This document shows positions 16,798-24,228 of a DNA stretch of 64,000 nucleotides, in pieces. The stretch lies in NCBI RefSeq assembly GCF_007559435.1, contig NZ_VMBP01000002.1, forward strand, positions 124,001 to 188,000. Direction: 5' to 3'. Position numbers and translations under genes: made by a program. The notes under the pieces are model-generated. The model had not been told where the DNA came from. It worked only from the letters and a program-made list of their open reading frames with translations, and searched no databases. Each line of letters starts with the position of its first letter. The first letter of the stretch is position 1. This DNA is from Ancylobacter moscoviensis. GTDB taxonomy: Bacteria > Pseudomonadota > Alphaproteobacteria > Rhizobiales > Xanthobacteraceae.

Positions 16798-18339
16798 ATG
16801 GAAGCACTCGACTCCCTGTTTCACGGCTTCGGCGTCCTCCTGACCGCCCACAACATGATGCTGATGCTGGTCGGCATCTGCCTCGGCATCCTGGTGGGCG
16901 TGCTGCCGGGCCTCGGCGGACCGAACGGCGTGGCGATCCTGTTGCCCCTGACCTTCACCATGGACCCGACCTCGGCCATCGTGCTGCTGTCCTGCATCTA
17001 CTGGGGGGCACTGTTCGGCGGCGCCATCACCTCGATCCTGTTCAACATACCGGGCGAGGCATGGTCGGTAGCGACCACCTTCGACGGCTATCCCATGGCG
17101 CAGAAGGGCGAGGCGGCCGAGGCGCTCACCGCCGCCTTCACCGCCTCCTTCGTCGGCTCGATCGTCGCGGTGATGCTGATCACCTTCCTCGCGCCATGGA
17201 TCGCCAGCTTCGCGCTGCGCTTCGGCCCGCCGGAATTCTTCGCGGTCTATCTGCTGACCTTCTGTTCCTTCGTCGGCCTTGGCAAGGAAGCGCGCCACAA
17301 GATCATCATCTCGCTCACCATCGGCTTTCTGCTGGCGGCGGTCGGCATGGACACGGTGTCGGGCGAGCTGCGCATGACCTTCGGCTCGATCGAGATGCTG
17401 CGCGGCTTCGACTTCCTCGTCGCGGTGATCGGCCTGTTCGGCATCTCCGAGATCCTGCTCGCCATGGAGGAGCATCTCGCCTTCAAGGGGCAGGAGGCGA
17501 AGATCCGCCTCTCGGTGGTGTGGCGCACCTGGCTCACCCTGCCGCGCTACTGGATGACCCTGCTGCGCTCCTCCGCCATCGGCTGCTGGCTCGGCGTAAC
17601 GCCGGGCGGGGCGATCGCGGCCTCCTTCATGGGCTACAACCTCGCCAAGCGCTTCTCCCGCGACGGCGCCCAGTTCGGCAAGGGCAAGATCGAGGGCGTG
17701 CTGGCGCCCGAGACCGCGGCGCACGCGGCGGGTACCTCGGCGCTGCTGCCGATGCTGGCGCTGGGCATTCCCGGCTCGGGCACGGCGGCGGTGCTGCTCG
17801 GCGGCCTGATGGTGTGGGGCCTGCAGCCCGGCCCGCTGCTCTTCGTCGAGCAGAAGGACTTCGTGTGGGGCCTGATCGCCTCCATGTATCTCGGCAACAT
17901 CGCGGGCCTCATCATCGTGCTCGCCACCGTGCCGCTCTTCGCCTCGGTGCTGCGCGTGCCCTTCGCCACCATCGCGCCGATGATCATCGTCTCCTGCGCG
18001 GTCGGCGCCTTCGCGGTGCAGAACGCGATGTTCGACATCTGGCTGATGCTGGGCTTCGGCATCGTCGGCTACGTGTTCAAGAAGATCGGCATCCCGCTCG
18101 CGCCGATGACGCTGGCGCTGGTGCTCGGTGACAAGGCCGAAGACGCCTTCCGCCAGTCGATGATCGGCCTCGACGGCGGCATCGGCATCTTCTGGTCGAA
18201 CAAGCTGGTGGGCACGATCACCACGCTGGCCTTGATCATGTTGTTCTGGCCGCTTATCGGGAGGGCGATCGACATGATCCGCGGCTCCGGGCACGCCTCG
18301 CCCGCGAGCGCGGCCAGCAGCGAGAGCAGCCGCCCATGA
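16798..18339 (+). CDS. tctA: Tripartite tricarboxylate transporter large permease (TctA), module B
   Basis: A 513-residue permease starting at the ATG at 16798, which has AGAGGAGGG directly upstream. It has the TctA signatures GVLPGLGGPNGVAILLPLTF, the FNIPGEAWSVATTFDGYPMA loop and GVTPGGAIAASFMGYNLAKR. The predicted topology is the same as in the module A copy, and the two align over their whole length. The stop codon overlaps the start of the following GlcG-like gene by four bases. Confidence 0.95.
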   Translation: MEALDSLFHGFGVLLTAHNMMLMLVGICLGILVGVLPGLGGPNGVAILLPLTFTMDPTSAIVLLSCIYWGALFGGAITSILFNIPGEAWSVATTFDGYPMAQKGEAAEALTAAFTASFVGSIVAVMLITFLAPWIASFALRFGPPEFFAVYLLTFCSFVGLGKEARHKIIISLTIGFLLAAVGMDTVSGELRMTFGSIEMLRGFDFLVAVIGLFGISEILLAMEEHLAFKGQEAKIRLSVVWRTWLTLPRYWMTLLRSSAIGCWLGVTPGGAIAASFMGYNLAKRFSRDGAQFGKGKIEGVLAPETAAHAAGTSALLPMLALGIPGSGTAAVLLGGLMVWGLQPGPLLFVEQKDFVWGLIASMYLGNIAGLIIVLATVPLFASVLRVPFATIAPMIIVSCAVGAFAVQNAMFDIWLMLGFGIVGYVFKKIGIPLAPMTLALVLGDKAEDAFRQSMIGLDGGIGIFWSNKLVGTITTLALIMLFWPLIGRAIDMIRGSGHASPASAASSESSRP

Positions 18340-18770
18340 CCCTGAGCCTGAAAGCCGCCCAGACCATCCTCTCCACCGCCCTCGACCATTGCCGGCAGGG
18401 CAACTTCAAGCCGATGGCGATCGTCGTGCTCGACGCGCGCGGCGCCGTGAAGGTGTCGGCTGCCGAGGACGGCACCAGCCTGAAGCGCTTCGAGGTCGCC
18501 CACGGCAAGGCCTATGGCGCGCTGTCGCTCGGCATGGGCTCGCGCTCCATCTTCAAGCGGGCGAAGGAGCAGGCCTTCTTCGTCGCGGCGGTGAGCCACG
18601 TCGCCGGCGGCGCGCTGGTGCCGGTGCCGGGCGGCGTGCTGATCCGCGACGCGGGCGGCGAGGTGATCGGCGCCGTCGGCATCTCCGGCGACACGTCGGA
18701 GAACGACGAGGCGGCGGCGACCGCCGGCATCGTGGCTGCCGGGTTCTCCGCCGATCCGGGCACCGACTGA
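18336..18770 (+). CDS. GlcG/HbpS family protein (DUF336)
   Basis: A 144-residue small cytoplasmic protein of the GlcG/HbpS family. The pattern PMAIVVLDARGAVKV at 26-40, KAYGALSLGM, GGVLIRD and GAVGISGDTSENDEAAATAGI is typical. Family members occur beside glycolate oxidase and other hydroxyacid or diol genes; some bind haem or cobalamin, but the role of most is unknown. Overlap with tctA (ATGA) shows co-translation with the module B transporter. Linkage with a 2-hydroxyacid dehydrogenase echoes the glcDEFG arrangement. Confidence 0.85.
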   Translation: MTLSLKAAQTILSTALDHCRQGNFKPMAIVVLDARGAVKVSAAEDGTSLKRFEVAHGKAYGALSLGMGSRSIFKRAKEQAFFVAAVSHVAGGALVPVPGGVLIRDAGGEVIGAVGISGDTSENDEAAATAGIVAAGFSADPGTD

Positions 18771-18799
18771 CGCCTCATTCTTCTTTCGTGAGGAACGCC

Positions 18800-18832
18800 G
18801 GGGCGCGCCATGGGAACGTGGTGCGCCCCTTG
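18800..18832 (+). terminator. Terminator-like hairpin after module B
   Basis: An 11-bp stem with one G-U pair (18800-18810 with 18819-18829), an 8-base loop and TT after it. It closes the tctCBA-glcG transcript 29 bases past the last stop. Confidence 0.6.
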
Positions 18833-18986
18833 CGCGTTAGGTCGTCGGATACCGCATGATGCGGGTGCTTGCTGGCGCGGAAGAAACCGTCGATCCGCCG
18901 TTTTCCCGACCGATTTCATTCAGCAAGCATTCATCGACACTTCGCTACCACTTCGGTAACGGAATGTATTACGGAGGAATGCCGCG

Positions 18987-19427
18987 ATGAAGAAGTTGAC
19001 GCTTGCTCTCGCTGCCGCTGCGACCCTGGTGACGTCCAGCGTTGTTCCCGCCATGTCTGCGCCATGGAAGCCGTCTGGCCTGAGTGCTCCCGGTTCCAAT
19101 GTGGAGCAGGTGCGCTATCGTCGCGGCTATTATTACAATGGCGGCCGCCACTATTATAATGGCCATCGCGGTTACAACTATTACCGCCCGGGCTATCGCA
19201 ACTATAATGGCTGGTGGTATCCCGCCGCTGCCTTCGCGGCCGGTGCGCTGATCGGTGGCGCCATCGCCGCCCAGCCGGCGCCGGCCTATCCGGCCCCGTC
19301 CTATGGGGCGGGCGGCGTCAACGCGCATGTTCAGTGGTGCGCCAACCGCTATCGCTCCTATCGGGTCTCGGACAACACGTTCCAGCCCTATGGCGCCCCG
19401 CGCCAGCAGTGCGTCTCGCCCTACTGA
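18987..19427 (+). CDS. BA14K-family secreted protein
   Basis: A 146-residue exported protein. Residues 1-25 form a signal peptide ending MSA. The middle is rich in Tyr, Gly, Arg and Asn ([20 protein letters not shown]), followed by a hydrophobic Ala/Gly segment (about 72-95) that may cross or associate with the membrane. The C-terminal block [20 protein letters not shown]...CVSPY is the BA14K domain with its two conserved cysteines, named after an immunoreactive lectin-like Brucella protein. Function is not firmly known. It is a single gene with GGAGG before the start and a strong terminator after. Confidence 0.9.
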   Translation: MKKLTLALAAAATLVTSSVVPAMSAPWKPSGLSAPGSNVEQVRYRRGYYYNGGRHYYNGHRGYNYYRPGYRNYNGWWYPAAAFAAGALIGGAIAAQPAPAYPAPSYGAGGVNAHVQWCANRYRSYRVSDNTFQPYGAPRQQCVSPY

Positions 19428-19450
19428 GCCGGAACGCATTGGAAGATACG

Positions 19451-19482
19451 AAAGCCCGGCTCCGGCCGGGCTTTCTGCTTTT
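19451..19482 (+). terminator. Terminator after the BA14K gene
   Basis: AAAGCCCGGC (19451-19460) pairs perfectly with GCCGGGCTTT (19465-19474) around a 4-base loop, followed by CTGCTTTT. This is a standard Rho-independent terminator. Confidence 0.88.
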
Positions 19483-19605
19483 GGGTGCCGGCTGCCGCAT
19501 GGACGACGAGGGTGGACGGCAAGGTTGAACCCGCCGCCATCCGCGCATTACAAGTCCCCGACGCGGCGGGTTTTCCCGCCGCGATCCCGGGCCGGAACGA
19601 GCGCA

Positions 19606-21420
19606 ATGGCGTTGTCCTACAGGGCGGATATCGACGGGCTGCGGGCAGTCGCGGTCCTCGCCGTGCTGTTCTTCCATGCCGGCGTCGCCGCCGTGCCGGG
19701 CGGCTATGTCGGCGTCGACGTCTTCTTCGTCATCAGCGGCTACCTGATCACCGCCATCCTGCGCCGCGAGGCGGAGAGCGGCGCGTGGTCGATCGCCCGC
19801 TTCTACGAGCGCCGCATCCGCCGCATCCTGCCGGCGCTGATCGTGATGAGCGCGGTCACGGTGTTGCTGGCCGGCGTCTTCCTGCTGCCGACGATGAACC
19901 GCGACGTGCCGAAGCAGGCGATGGCGGCGCTGGGCTTCGTCGCCAACATCTATTTCTGGCTCACCTCGGATTATTTCGCGGCGGCGGCGGAGACCAAGCC
20001 GTTCCTGCACACCTGGTCGCTCGGGGTGGAGGAGCAGTTCTACCTGTTCATGCCGCTGGTCATGCTGGCCGTGGCCGGATGGGGGCGGCGCCAACAGATC
20101 GTCGTGCTGTCGGCGCTGGCCGCACTGTCGCTCGGCCTGTGCGTCGCGCTCACGCCGCGCCACCCGGAGGCGAGCTTCTATCTCCTGCCGATGCGGGCCT
20201 GGGAACTGCTGGCCGGGGGGCTTCTCGGCTATCTGCCGTCCGGCGGGCGGCCGCGCTGGCTCGACCAGATGCTCGCGAGCGCCGGGCTGCTGATGCTGGC
20301 CGGCGCGATCTTCCTCTTCGACGACACGACGCCTTTCCCCGGCTATGCGGCCATCCTGCCGGTGCTCGGCGCGGCGCTGCTGATCCTCGCCGCGCCGGGA
20401 ACGTGGGTGGGGCGCTTCCTGTCGGCGCGGGCGATGGTCGGGATCGGGCTCATCTCCTACTCGCTCTATCTCTGGCACTGGCCGATCACCGTCTTCGCCC
20501 GCAGCGGGGCGGTGGACCTCGGGCGGGCCGAGCCGGTGATCATCCTCGGCGTCTCCCTGCTGCTCGGCTATCTCTCGTGGCGCTTTGTCGAACAGCCCTT
20601 CCGCGACCGCACGGCCATGCCGACGCGCCGGCTGCTCGCCGCCACGGCGGTGGGCGTCGTGGCGGTACTGGCGGCCGGGGGCGTGCTGCGGGCGGCGCGG
20701 GGCAATCTCGGCGGCCTCGACGCGCAGCAGATCACTTTCGACCGGGCGCGCTACGACATCAGCCCGCTGCGGCTGGACTGCCATATCGCCTCCGGCATCG
20801 GCCGTCCCGGCGGCTACTGCACGCGCGGCGACGGGACGAAGGGGGAGGTGACGGTGTGGGCGGACAGCCATGGGATCGAGCTGTCCTCGGCGCTGGCCGA
20901 TCTCGGCTACCGCGTCACCATGATCACCTATTCGGCCTGCCCGCCGGCGCTCGGCTACGCGCCCGCGCCGCGCCCGGACTGCCGGGCGCACAATGACCGG
21001 GTGCTGGCGGAGCTGTCGGCCGGGAACGGCGGGCCGGTGGTTCTGGCCGCTCACTATCGCGTCCTGCAGCCGGAAGCGCTCGCCGGCATCGTCACCACGG
21101 CCAACGCGCTGGCGGAGCGGGGACGCGAGGTCGTGCTGATGGGGCCGATGCCGAGCCCCGGCTACGACGTGCCGACCCATCTCGCCTTCGGGCGGGAGGC
21201 GCGCTTCCGGGCGGCGGATGACGGGTTCGAGGCGCTGCTCGCCGGGCTCGATCCGCGCGTGCGGGTGCTGCGCCCGGCCGATGTGTTCTGCCAGGACGGC
21301 GAGTGCTCGATGCTGGCGGAGGGCAAGCCGCTGCTGTTCGACGACAATCATCCGAGCCTGACGGCGGCGCGTCTGCTCGCCGCCCGGCTGCCGGACGCGG
21401 CCGTGGCCGAGCGGCAATAG
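19606..21420 (+). CDS. OafA/YrhL-type acyltransferase with C-terminal SGNH domain
   Basis: A 604-residue inner-membrane O-acyltransferase. The acyltransferase-3 domain (about 1-345) has YRADIDGLRAVAVLAVLFFH with its catalytic His, GVDVFFVISGYLIT, FYERRIRRILPALI and HTWSLGVEEQFYLF, with around ten membrane segments. A periplasmic SGNH hydrolase-like domain follows (about 380-604), with WADSHGIELSSAL as the Ser block and DDNHPSL as the Asp-x-x-His block. Such fusions O-acetylate lipopolysaccharide O-antigen, exopolysaccharide or peptidoglycan. The start at 19606 begins directly with the family motif; the frame is open upstream but there it crosses the BA14K gene and its terminator. No polysaccharide genes are adjacent. 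Confidence 0.92.
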   Translation: MALSYRADIDGLRAVAVLAVLFFHAGVAAVPGGYVGVDVFFVISGYLITAILRREAESGAWSIARFYERRIRRILPALIVMSAVTVLLAGVFLLPTMNRDVPKQAMAALGFVANIYFWLTSDYFAAAAETKPFLHTWSLGVEEQFYLFMPLVMLAVAGWGRRQQIVVLSALAALSLGLCVALTPRHPEASFYLLPMRAWELLAGGLLGYLPSGGRPRWLDQMLASAGLLMLAGAIFLFDDTTPFPGYAAILPVLGAALLILAAPGTWVGRFLSARAMVGIGLISYSLYLWHWPITVFARSGAVDLGRAEPVIILGVSLLLGYLSWRFVEQPFRDRTAMPTRRLLAATAVGVVAVLAAGGVLRAARGNLGGLDAQQITFDRARYDISPLRLDCHIASGIGRPGGYCTRGDGTKGEVTVWADSHGIELSSALADLGYRVTMITYSACPPALGYAPAPRPDCRAHNDRVLAELSAGNGGPVVLAAHYRVLQPEALAGIVTTANALAERGREVVLMGPMPSPGYDVPTHLAFGREARFRAADDGFEALLAGLDPRVRVLRPADVFCQDGECSMLAEGKPLLFDDNHPSLTAARLLAARLPDAAVAERQ

Positions 21421-21429
21421 GACCCTGAC

Positions 21430-21648
21430 TCAGCGCGCTGTCGTGGGCACCAGCGTATCGCCCGGCGCTGCCGCCGGCGCGTCGGCGCTGTCCGGCCGGC
21501 TCAGATGGCTGAGAACCATGCTGAGCGCGAAGAGCACGCTCATCATCACCGCCATGCGGGTCATCAGTGCGTGGGTGCTCGCATAGCGGGTCGGGCGATG
21601 GCGGCGGTGGCGCAGGGGATGCTGTTCGTTCGGATACATGATGTTCAC
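21430..21648 (-). CDS. Small single-pass membrane protein, coupled to the DapA-like gene
   Basis: A 72-residue hypothetical. The first 25 residues are His/Arg-rich (HPLRHRRHRPTRY), followed by one hydrophobic segment at about 30-48 (MTRMAVMMSVLFALSMVLS) and a short Pro/Ala tail, suggesting a single membrane span with a basic cytoplasmic N-terminus. Its ATG overlaps the stop of the upstream DapA-like gene by four bases, which supports a real, translationally coupled gene. I do not recognise a family. Confidence 0.5.
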   Translation of the reverse strand: MNIMYPNEQHPLRHRRHRPTRYASTHALMTRMAVMMSVLFALSMVLSHLSRPDSADAPAAAPGDTLVPTTAR

Positions 21649-22544
21649 ACCGGATGAAGCGCGCGCTCATGCGTGCCGGCAAGGGCGGCGAGCGCGACGC
21701 GGATGGCGGAGGCGGCGGCCGGCGTTGCCGCCGTGAGCGGCAGACGCGGCGCGGGGCTGAAGATCGGCGTCAGCAGCGAGATGGCGTATTTGACGCCGAC
21801 CGGCTCCGGCTCGAGGTCCAGCGCGTGCTGGAGCGTATCGAGCGCCGCCGCCAGCGCGGCGACGTCCTTGCCGCGCCCGGCGAGCCGGTGTTCCCACAGC
21901 CTCACGCACAGGTGCGGGGCGATGTTGGCGGCGAGCGACAGGCAGGCGCGCGGCGGCCGGAGGCCGGGCAGGAAGGCGGCGAGGCTGCCCGGCGCGATGC
22001 GCCAGAGCCGCTCGGTGCAGACTTCCGCGACCGCCCGCTGCCGGCAGAGATCGTCGCTCTCGTCGAGCAGCGCGAAGATGCTGGGAAGCTGCCCGAGCCG
22101 GTCGAGGGTCTCGGGCGCCAGCGTCACCTGCGTGCGCTGGGGCGCGTTGTGAAGGATGAGCGGCAGGTCGACGGCTTCCGCGACCGCCTTGAAATGCCGG
22201 TACATGCCTTCCTGCGAGGGCTTGTTGTAGTAGGGCGTCACCAGCAGCGCCGCCGAGGCCCCGGCATCGCGCGCCGCGCGGGTGGCGAGGATGGTCGCCT
22301 CGGTGGCGTTGGTGCCGGTGGCGGCGATGACCGGGACGCGCCGGCCCGTCGCCTCGACGGCGACGCGGATCAGCCGCTCCTTCTCGCGCGGCGTCAGGGT
22401 GGGGCCCTCACCGGCGATGGCGCCGGTGACGAAGCCGCTCACGCCGGCGGCGAGCAGCGTCTCGACGTGGTGGGCGAAGGCGTCCTCGTCGATCATGCCG
22501 GCGAGGAAGGGAGTGACCAGAGGAATAAGGGTGCCGCTGAGCAT
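21645..22544 (-). CDS. DapA-family protein lacking the catalytic lysine
   Basis: A 299-residue TIM-barrel protein, clearly of the dihydrodipicolinate synthase/N-acetylneuraminate lyase family (GTLIPLVTPF start, VIAATGTNATEATI, LLVTPYYNKPSQEGMYRHF). Key catalytic positions are changed. The Schiff-base lysine of the GIKEATG motif is Leu (FALLDESDD), the TTGE threonine pair is Ile-Ala (GAIAGEGPT), and NVPxRT has become HNAPQRT. The tyrosine pair in TPYYN is kept. It therefore cannot be an ordinary class I aldolase and is either non-catalytic or has other chemistry. The true dapA must be elsewhere. It lies between two small genes on the same strand. Confidence 0.88.
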   Translation of the reverse strand: MLSGTLIPLVTPFLAGMIDEDAFAHHVETLLAAGVSGFVTGAIAGEGPTLTPREKERLIRVAVEATGRRVPVIAATGTNATEATILATRAARDAGASAALLVTPYYNKPSQEGMYRHFKAVAEAVDLPLILHNAPQRTQVTLAPETLDRLGQLPSIFALLDESDDLCRQRAVAEVCTERLWRIAPGSLAAFLPGLRPPRACLSLAANIAPHLCVRLWEHRLAGRGKDVAALAAALDTLQHALDLEPEPVGVKYAISLLTPIFSPAPRLPLTAATPAAASAIRVALAALAGTHERALHPV

Positions 22545-22556
22545 GGGCGGCCTCCA

Positions 22557-22787
22557 TCACAGGGCAAGCGACAGCGGGCGGCGGGCGAGGCGCACCGCGC
22601 GGCGGCGTCCGCCGCATTCGGACGTGGCGTAGTGCAGGGCGGCTTCCCTGGAACGGAAAAAGCCACCACCGCGTCCGTGGAGTTCGATGGCGACCCACCG
22701 ACCGAGGGCATCCCTGCCGACGGCGAAACGCAGGCGGTTGGCGATCGGGTTGAGACGATCGGCGACCATGCATTTGAGAGTGCTCAT
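22557..22787 (-). CDS. Small hypothetical protein
   Basis: A 76-residue protein whose centre reads RFAVGRDALGRWVAIELHGR and then GGFFRSREAALHYAT. It resembles short alphaproteobacterial proteins of unknown function that share a GRDxxGRWVxxxxxGxxGGxF pattern. It is rich in Arg with no signal peptide or membrane segment. It ends 12 bases before the DapA-like start, so the three minus-strand genes here (this one, the DapA-like gene, the small membrane protein) look like one transcript. Confidence 0.6.
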   Translation of the reverse strand: MSTLKCMVADRLNPIANRLRFAVGRDALGRWVAIELHGRGGGFFRSREAALHYATSECGGRRRAVRLARRPLSLAL

Positions 22788-22874
22788 GTTTCCATGCCGG
22801 GTACGCGGCGCGGGATGTGCGCCGCATCCCGAAAGCTAGGCAGGGCCGGCTCAAGGAGCGATGGGAAGATGCGG

Positions 22875-22960
22875 CGCCTTACATAAAGACGGCATAAGCC
22901 CCGCCGCTCTTTTCCCGCGCCTTATGCCGGCGGCGGTAAAACCGCATCGACGCCTTATGC
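22875..22960. repeat. Repeated CCTTATGC/GCATAAGG motifs in an intergenic region
   Basis: The 356-base gap between the small gene at 22787 and the one at 23144 holds several copies of one short motif: CGCCTTA (22875-22881), GGCATAAG (22891-22898), CTTATGCC (22921-22928) and CTTATGC (22954-22960). The second and third form a perfect 8-bp inverted repeat 22 bases apart. They could be regulator sites or a degenerate repeat. Apart from these and a possible 34-codon frame at 23005, I see nothing in the gap. Confidence 0.4.
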
Positions 22961-23004
22961 GCCCGTGCCGCACGGGTGTCCTCCCGCAAGCAGGGGAGGC
23001 GCCG

Positions 23005-23109
23005 ATGATGAGCCTGATGAGCGTATGGCGGATGCTGTTGCGCGTGTTCGAGCCCGGACGGAGTGAGGTCGGGGAGCATGTTCCGGTCCGACGCCGGCGA
23101 GTGCCGTAG
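23005..23109 (+). CDS. Possible 34-residue small protein
   Basis: A short frame starting ATGATGAGCCTGATGAGC with a strong AGGGGAGG ribosome site six bases before it. The predicted peptide is amphipathic and basic (MMSLMSVWRMLLRVFEPGRS...RRRR). Only the good ribosome site and position support it; it could equally be a chance frame in the leader of the next gene. Confidence 0.25.
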   Translation: MMSLMSVWRMLLRVFEPGRSEVGEHVPVRRRRVP

Positions 23110-23143
23110 CGTCCGGCGCGCGGCTGGGGTACCTCTACGGACC

Positions 23144-23476
23144 ATGGTCCGCGCCTATACCGTCGCCCTGCTCACCATTCTCGGCTTCGCGCTGTTTCCG
23201 GTGCTGTCGGTGCTGATCGTCTCCCTCGTCGCTGGCGCGGCGGGGTGCTCGGTCAATGAGGGGAGCGTTACCCCGTGCGTGATCGCCGGCGTCGACGTGG
23301 GCGGGCTGCTCTACACGATGGGCGTTCTCGGGTGGCTGATGATCGCCACCATCCCTGTCGGGACGATGCTGCTGGCCGGCTGGCTCGCCCTGCTGCTCGG
23401 ACATCTCGCCTGGCGGCACTTCCGGCGAAAGGCCAAGCCGGGTGCCGCACCGGAGCGCACCGATCGGCAGGCGTGA
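23144..23476 (+). CDS. Small membrane protein of unknown function
   Basis: A 110-residue protein with two clear hydrophobic segments (about 5-30, VALLTILGFALFPVLSVLIV, and about 58-85, GWLMIATIPVGTMLLAGWLA). They are separated by a loop with two cysteines (AGCSVNEGSVTPC) that may form a disulphide in the periplasm. The C-terminus is basic. The ATG at 23144 is chosen because the predicted protein begins directly with the first membrane segment; an upstream start in frame is possible but its residues look non-coding. No family recognised. Confidence 0.55.
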   Translation: MVRAYTVALLTILGFALFPVLSVLIVSLVAGAAGCSVNEGSVTPCVIAGVDVGGLLYTMGVLGWLMIATIPVGTMLLAGWLALLLGHLAWRHFRRKAKPGAAPERTDRQA

Positions 23477-23504
23477 AATGTTCTGGTTATCTCAAGGAGT
23501 TAAG

Positions 23505-23581
23505 TGGTAGCGGGAGAGGGACTTGAACCCCCGACCCCAGGATTATGATTCCCGTGCTCTAACCAGCTGAGCTACCCCGCC
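23505..23581 (-). tRNA. tRNA-Met (anticodon CAU)
   Basis: A 77-nucleotide tRNA on the minus strand. The acceptor GGCGGGG (starting at 23581) pairs with TCCCGCT, the D-arm is GCTC...GAGC, the anticodon stem CGGGA/TCCTG encloses loop ATCATAA with anticodon CAU, and the T-arm carries GGTTCAAGT. Discriminator A is followed by an encoded CCA at 23507-23505. The CAU anticodon could also mean tRNA-Ile2 (lysidine) or initiator tRNA; a paired first acceptor position argues against initiator, and the overall sequence resembles alphaproteobacterial elongator tRNA-Met. Confidence 0.93.
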
Positions 23582-23691
23582 ACGACGCGCCGGCAACGAG
23601 GCCAGCACGCAGAGTGGCGCGATATAAGGAAGGGGGCCGGATGGTGTCAAGGCGGGAAAGCCGGCATCGCCCGCGGATATCCCGCCAATCC

Positions 23692-24156
23692 CTACCAATG
23701 TGCCGCCGGGGCTGTGCCGTCGAGGACCTCGTCGATGCGTCGGCGCGTCGCCGGCGAGGTGTCGTCGGGCAGGGCGTGCGGCGCGAAGAAGCCGATCTCG
23801 GCGATCTCGCGATTCGGGACGGCGGCGATCCCTTGCTCGAAACGCTCGATCACATAGACGACAACGTGATCGCGCGCGGCGAGATGCCGGTTGAGCAGCA
23901 GCCCGTGCAGGCGCGGCGGGGCGAGGGGCGTCACCGCCGCTTCTTCCTGAAGCTCGCGGATGAGCGCCGTTTCGGCGGTTTCGCCCGGCTCGACGCCGCC
24001 GCCCGGCAGGTGCCAGCCCGGCACATAGGTATGGCGCAGCAGCAGGATGGCGCCGCCCTCGTCGATCACCACGCCCCGCACGCCGAGCGTGACGCCGCGG
24101 GTCAGCCGGCCCCAGCGATGCAGAAGGCGCGTGAGCAGACGCCGGGACATCGGCAT
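23692..24156 (-). CDS. Nudix hydrolase
   Basis: A protein of about 154 residues. The Nudix box GGVEPGETAETALIRELQEE at about 52-71 fits G-x5-E-x7-R-E-U-x-E-E, with the usual Gly after EE replaced by Ala (EEAAV). The surroundings LLLRHTYVPGWHLPGGGVEPG match small NUDIX proteins acting on nucleoside diphosphate derivatives. Start codons at 24156 and 24150 are both possible; neither has a good ribosome site. It is divergent from the metallophosphoesterase at 24229 with a 72-base gap. The substrate is unknown. Confidence 0.85.
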   Translation of the reverse strand: MPMSRRLLTRLLHRWGRLTRGVTLGVRGVVIDEGGAILLLRHTYVPGWHLPGGGVEPGETAETALIRELQEEAAVTPLAPPRLHGLLLNRHLAARDHVVVYVIERFEQGIAAVPNREIAEIGFFAPHALPDDTSPATRRRIDEVLDGTAPAAHW

Positions 24157-24228
24157 GGGCGGGGGAGTGGCGGCGGTGCCGCTGGGAAAGCGTTCCATCC
24201 GCTGTCGCGGGCTGGTAAGGAAGTCCTT

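Noticed and set aside
23505..23581. The tRNA-Met gene as an integration site for a mobile island
   Set aside because: No integrase, no direct repeat of the tRNA 3' end and no change of gene content or composition are visible next to it.
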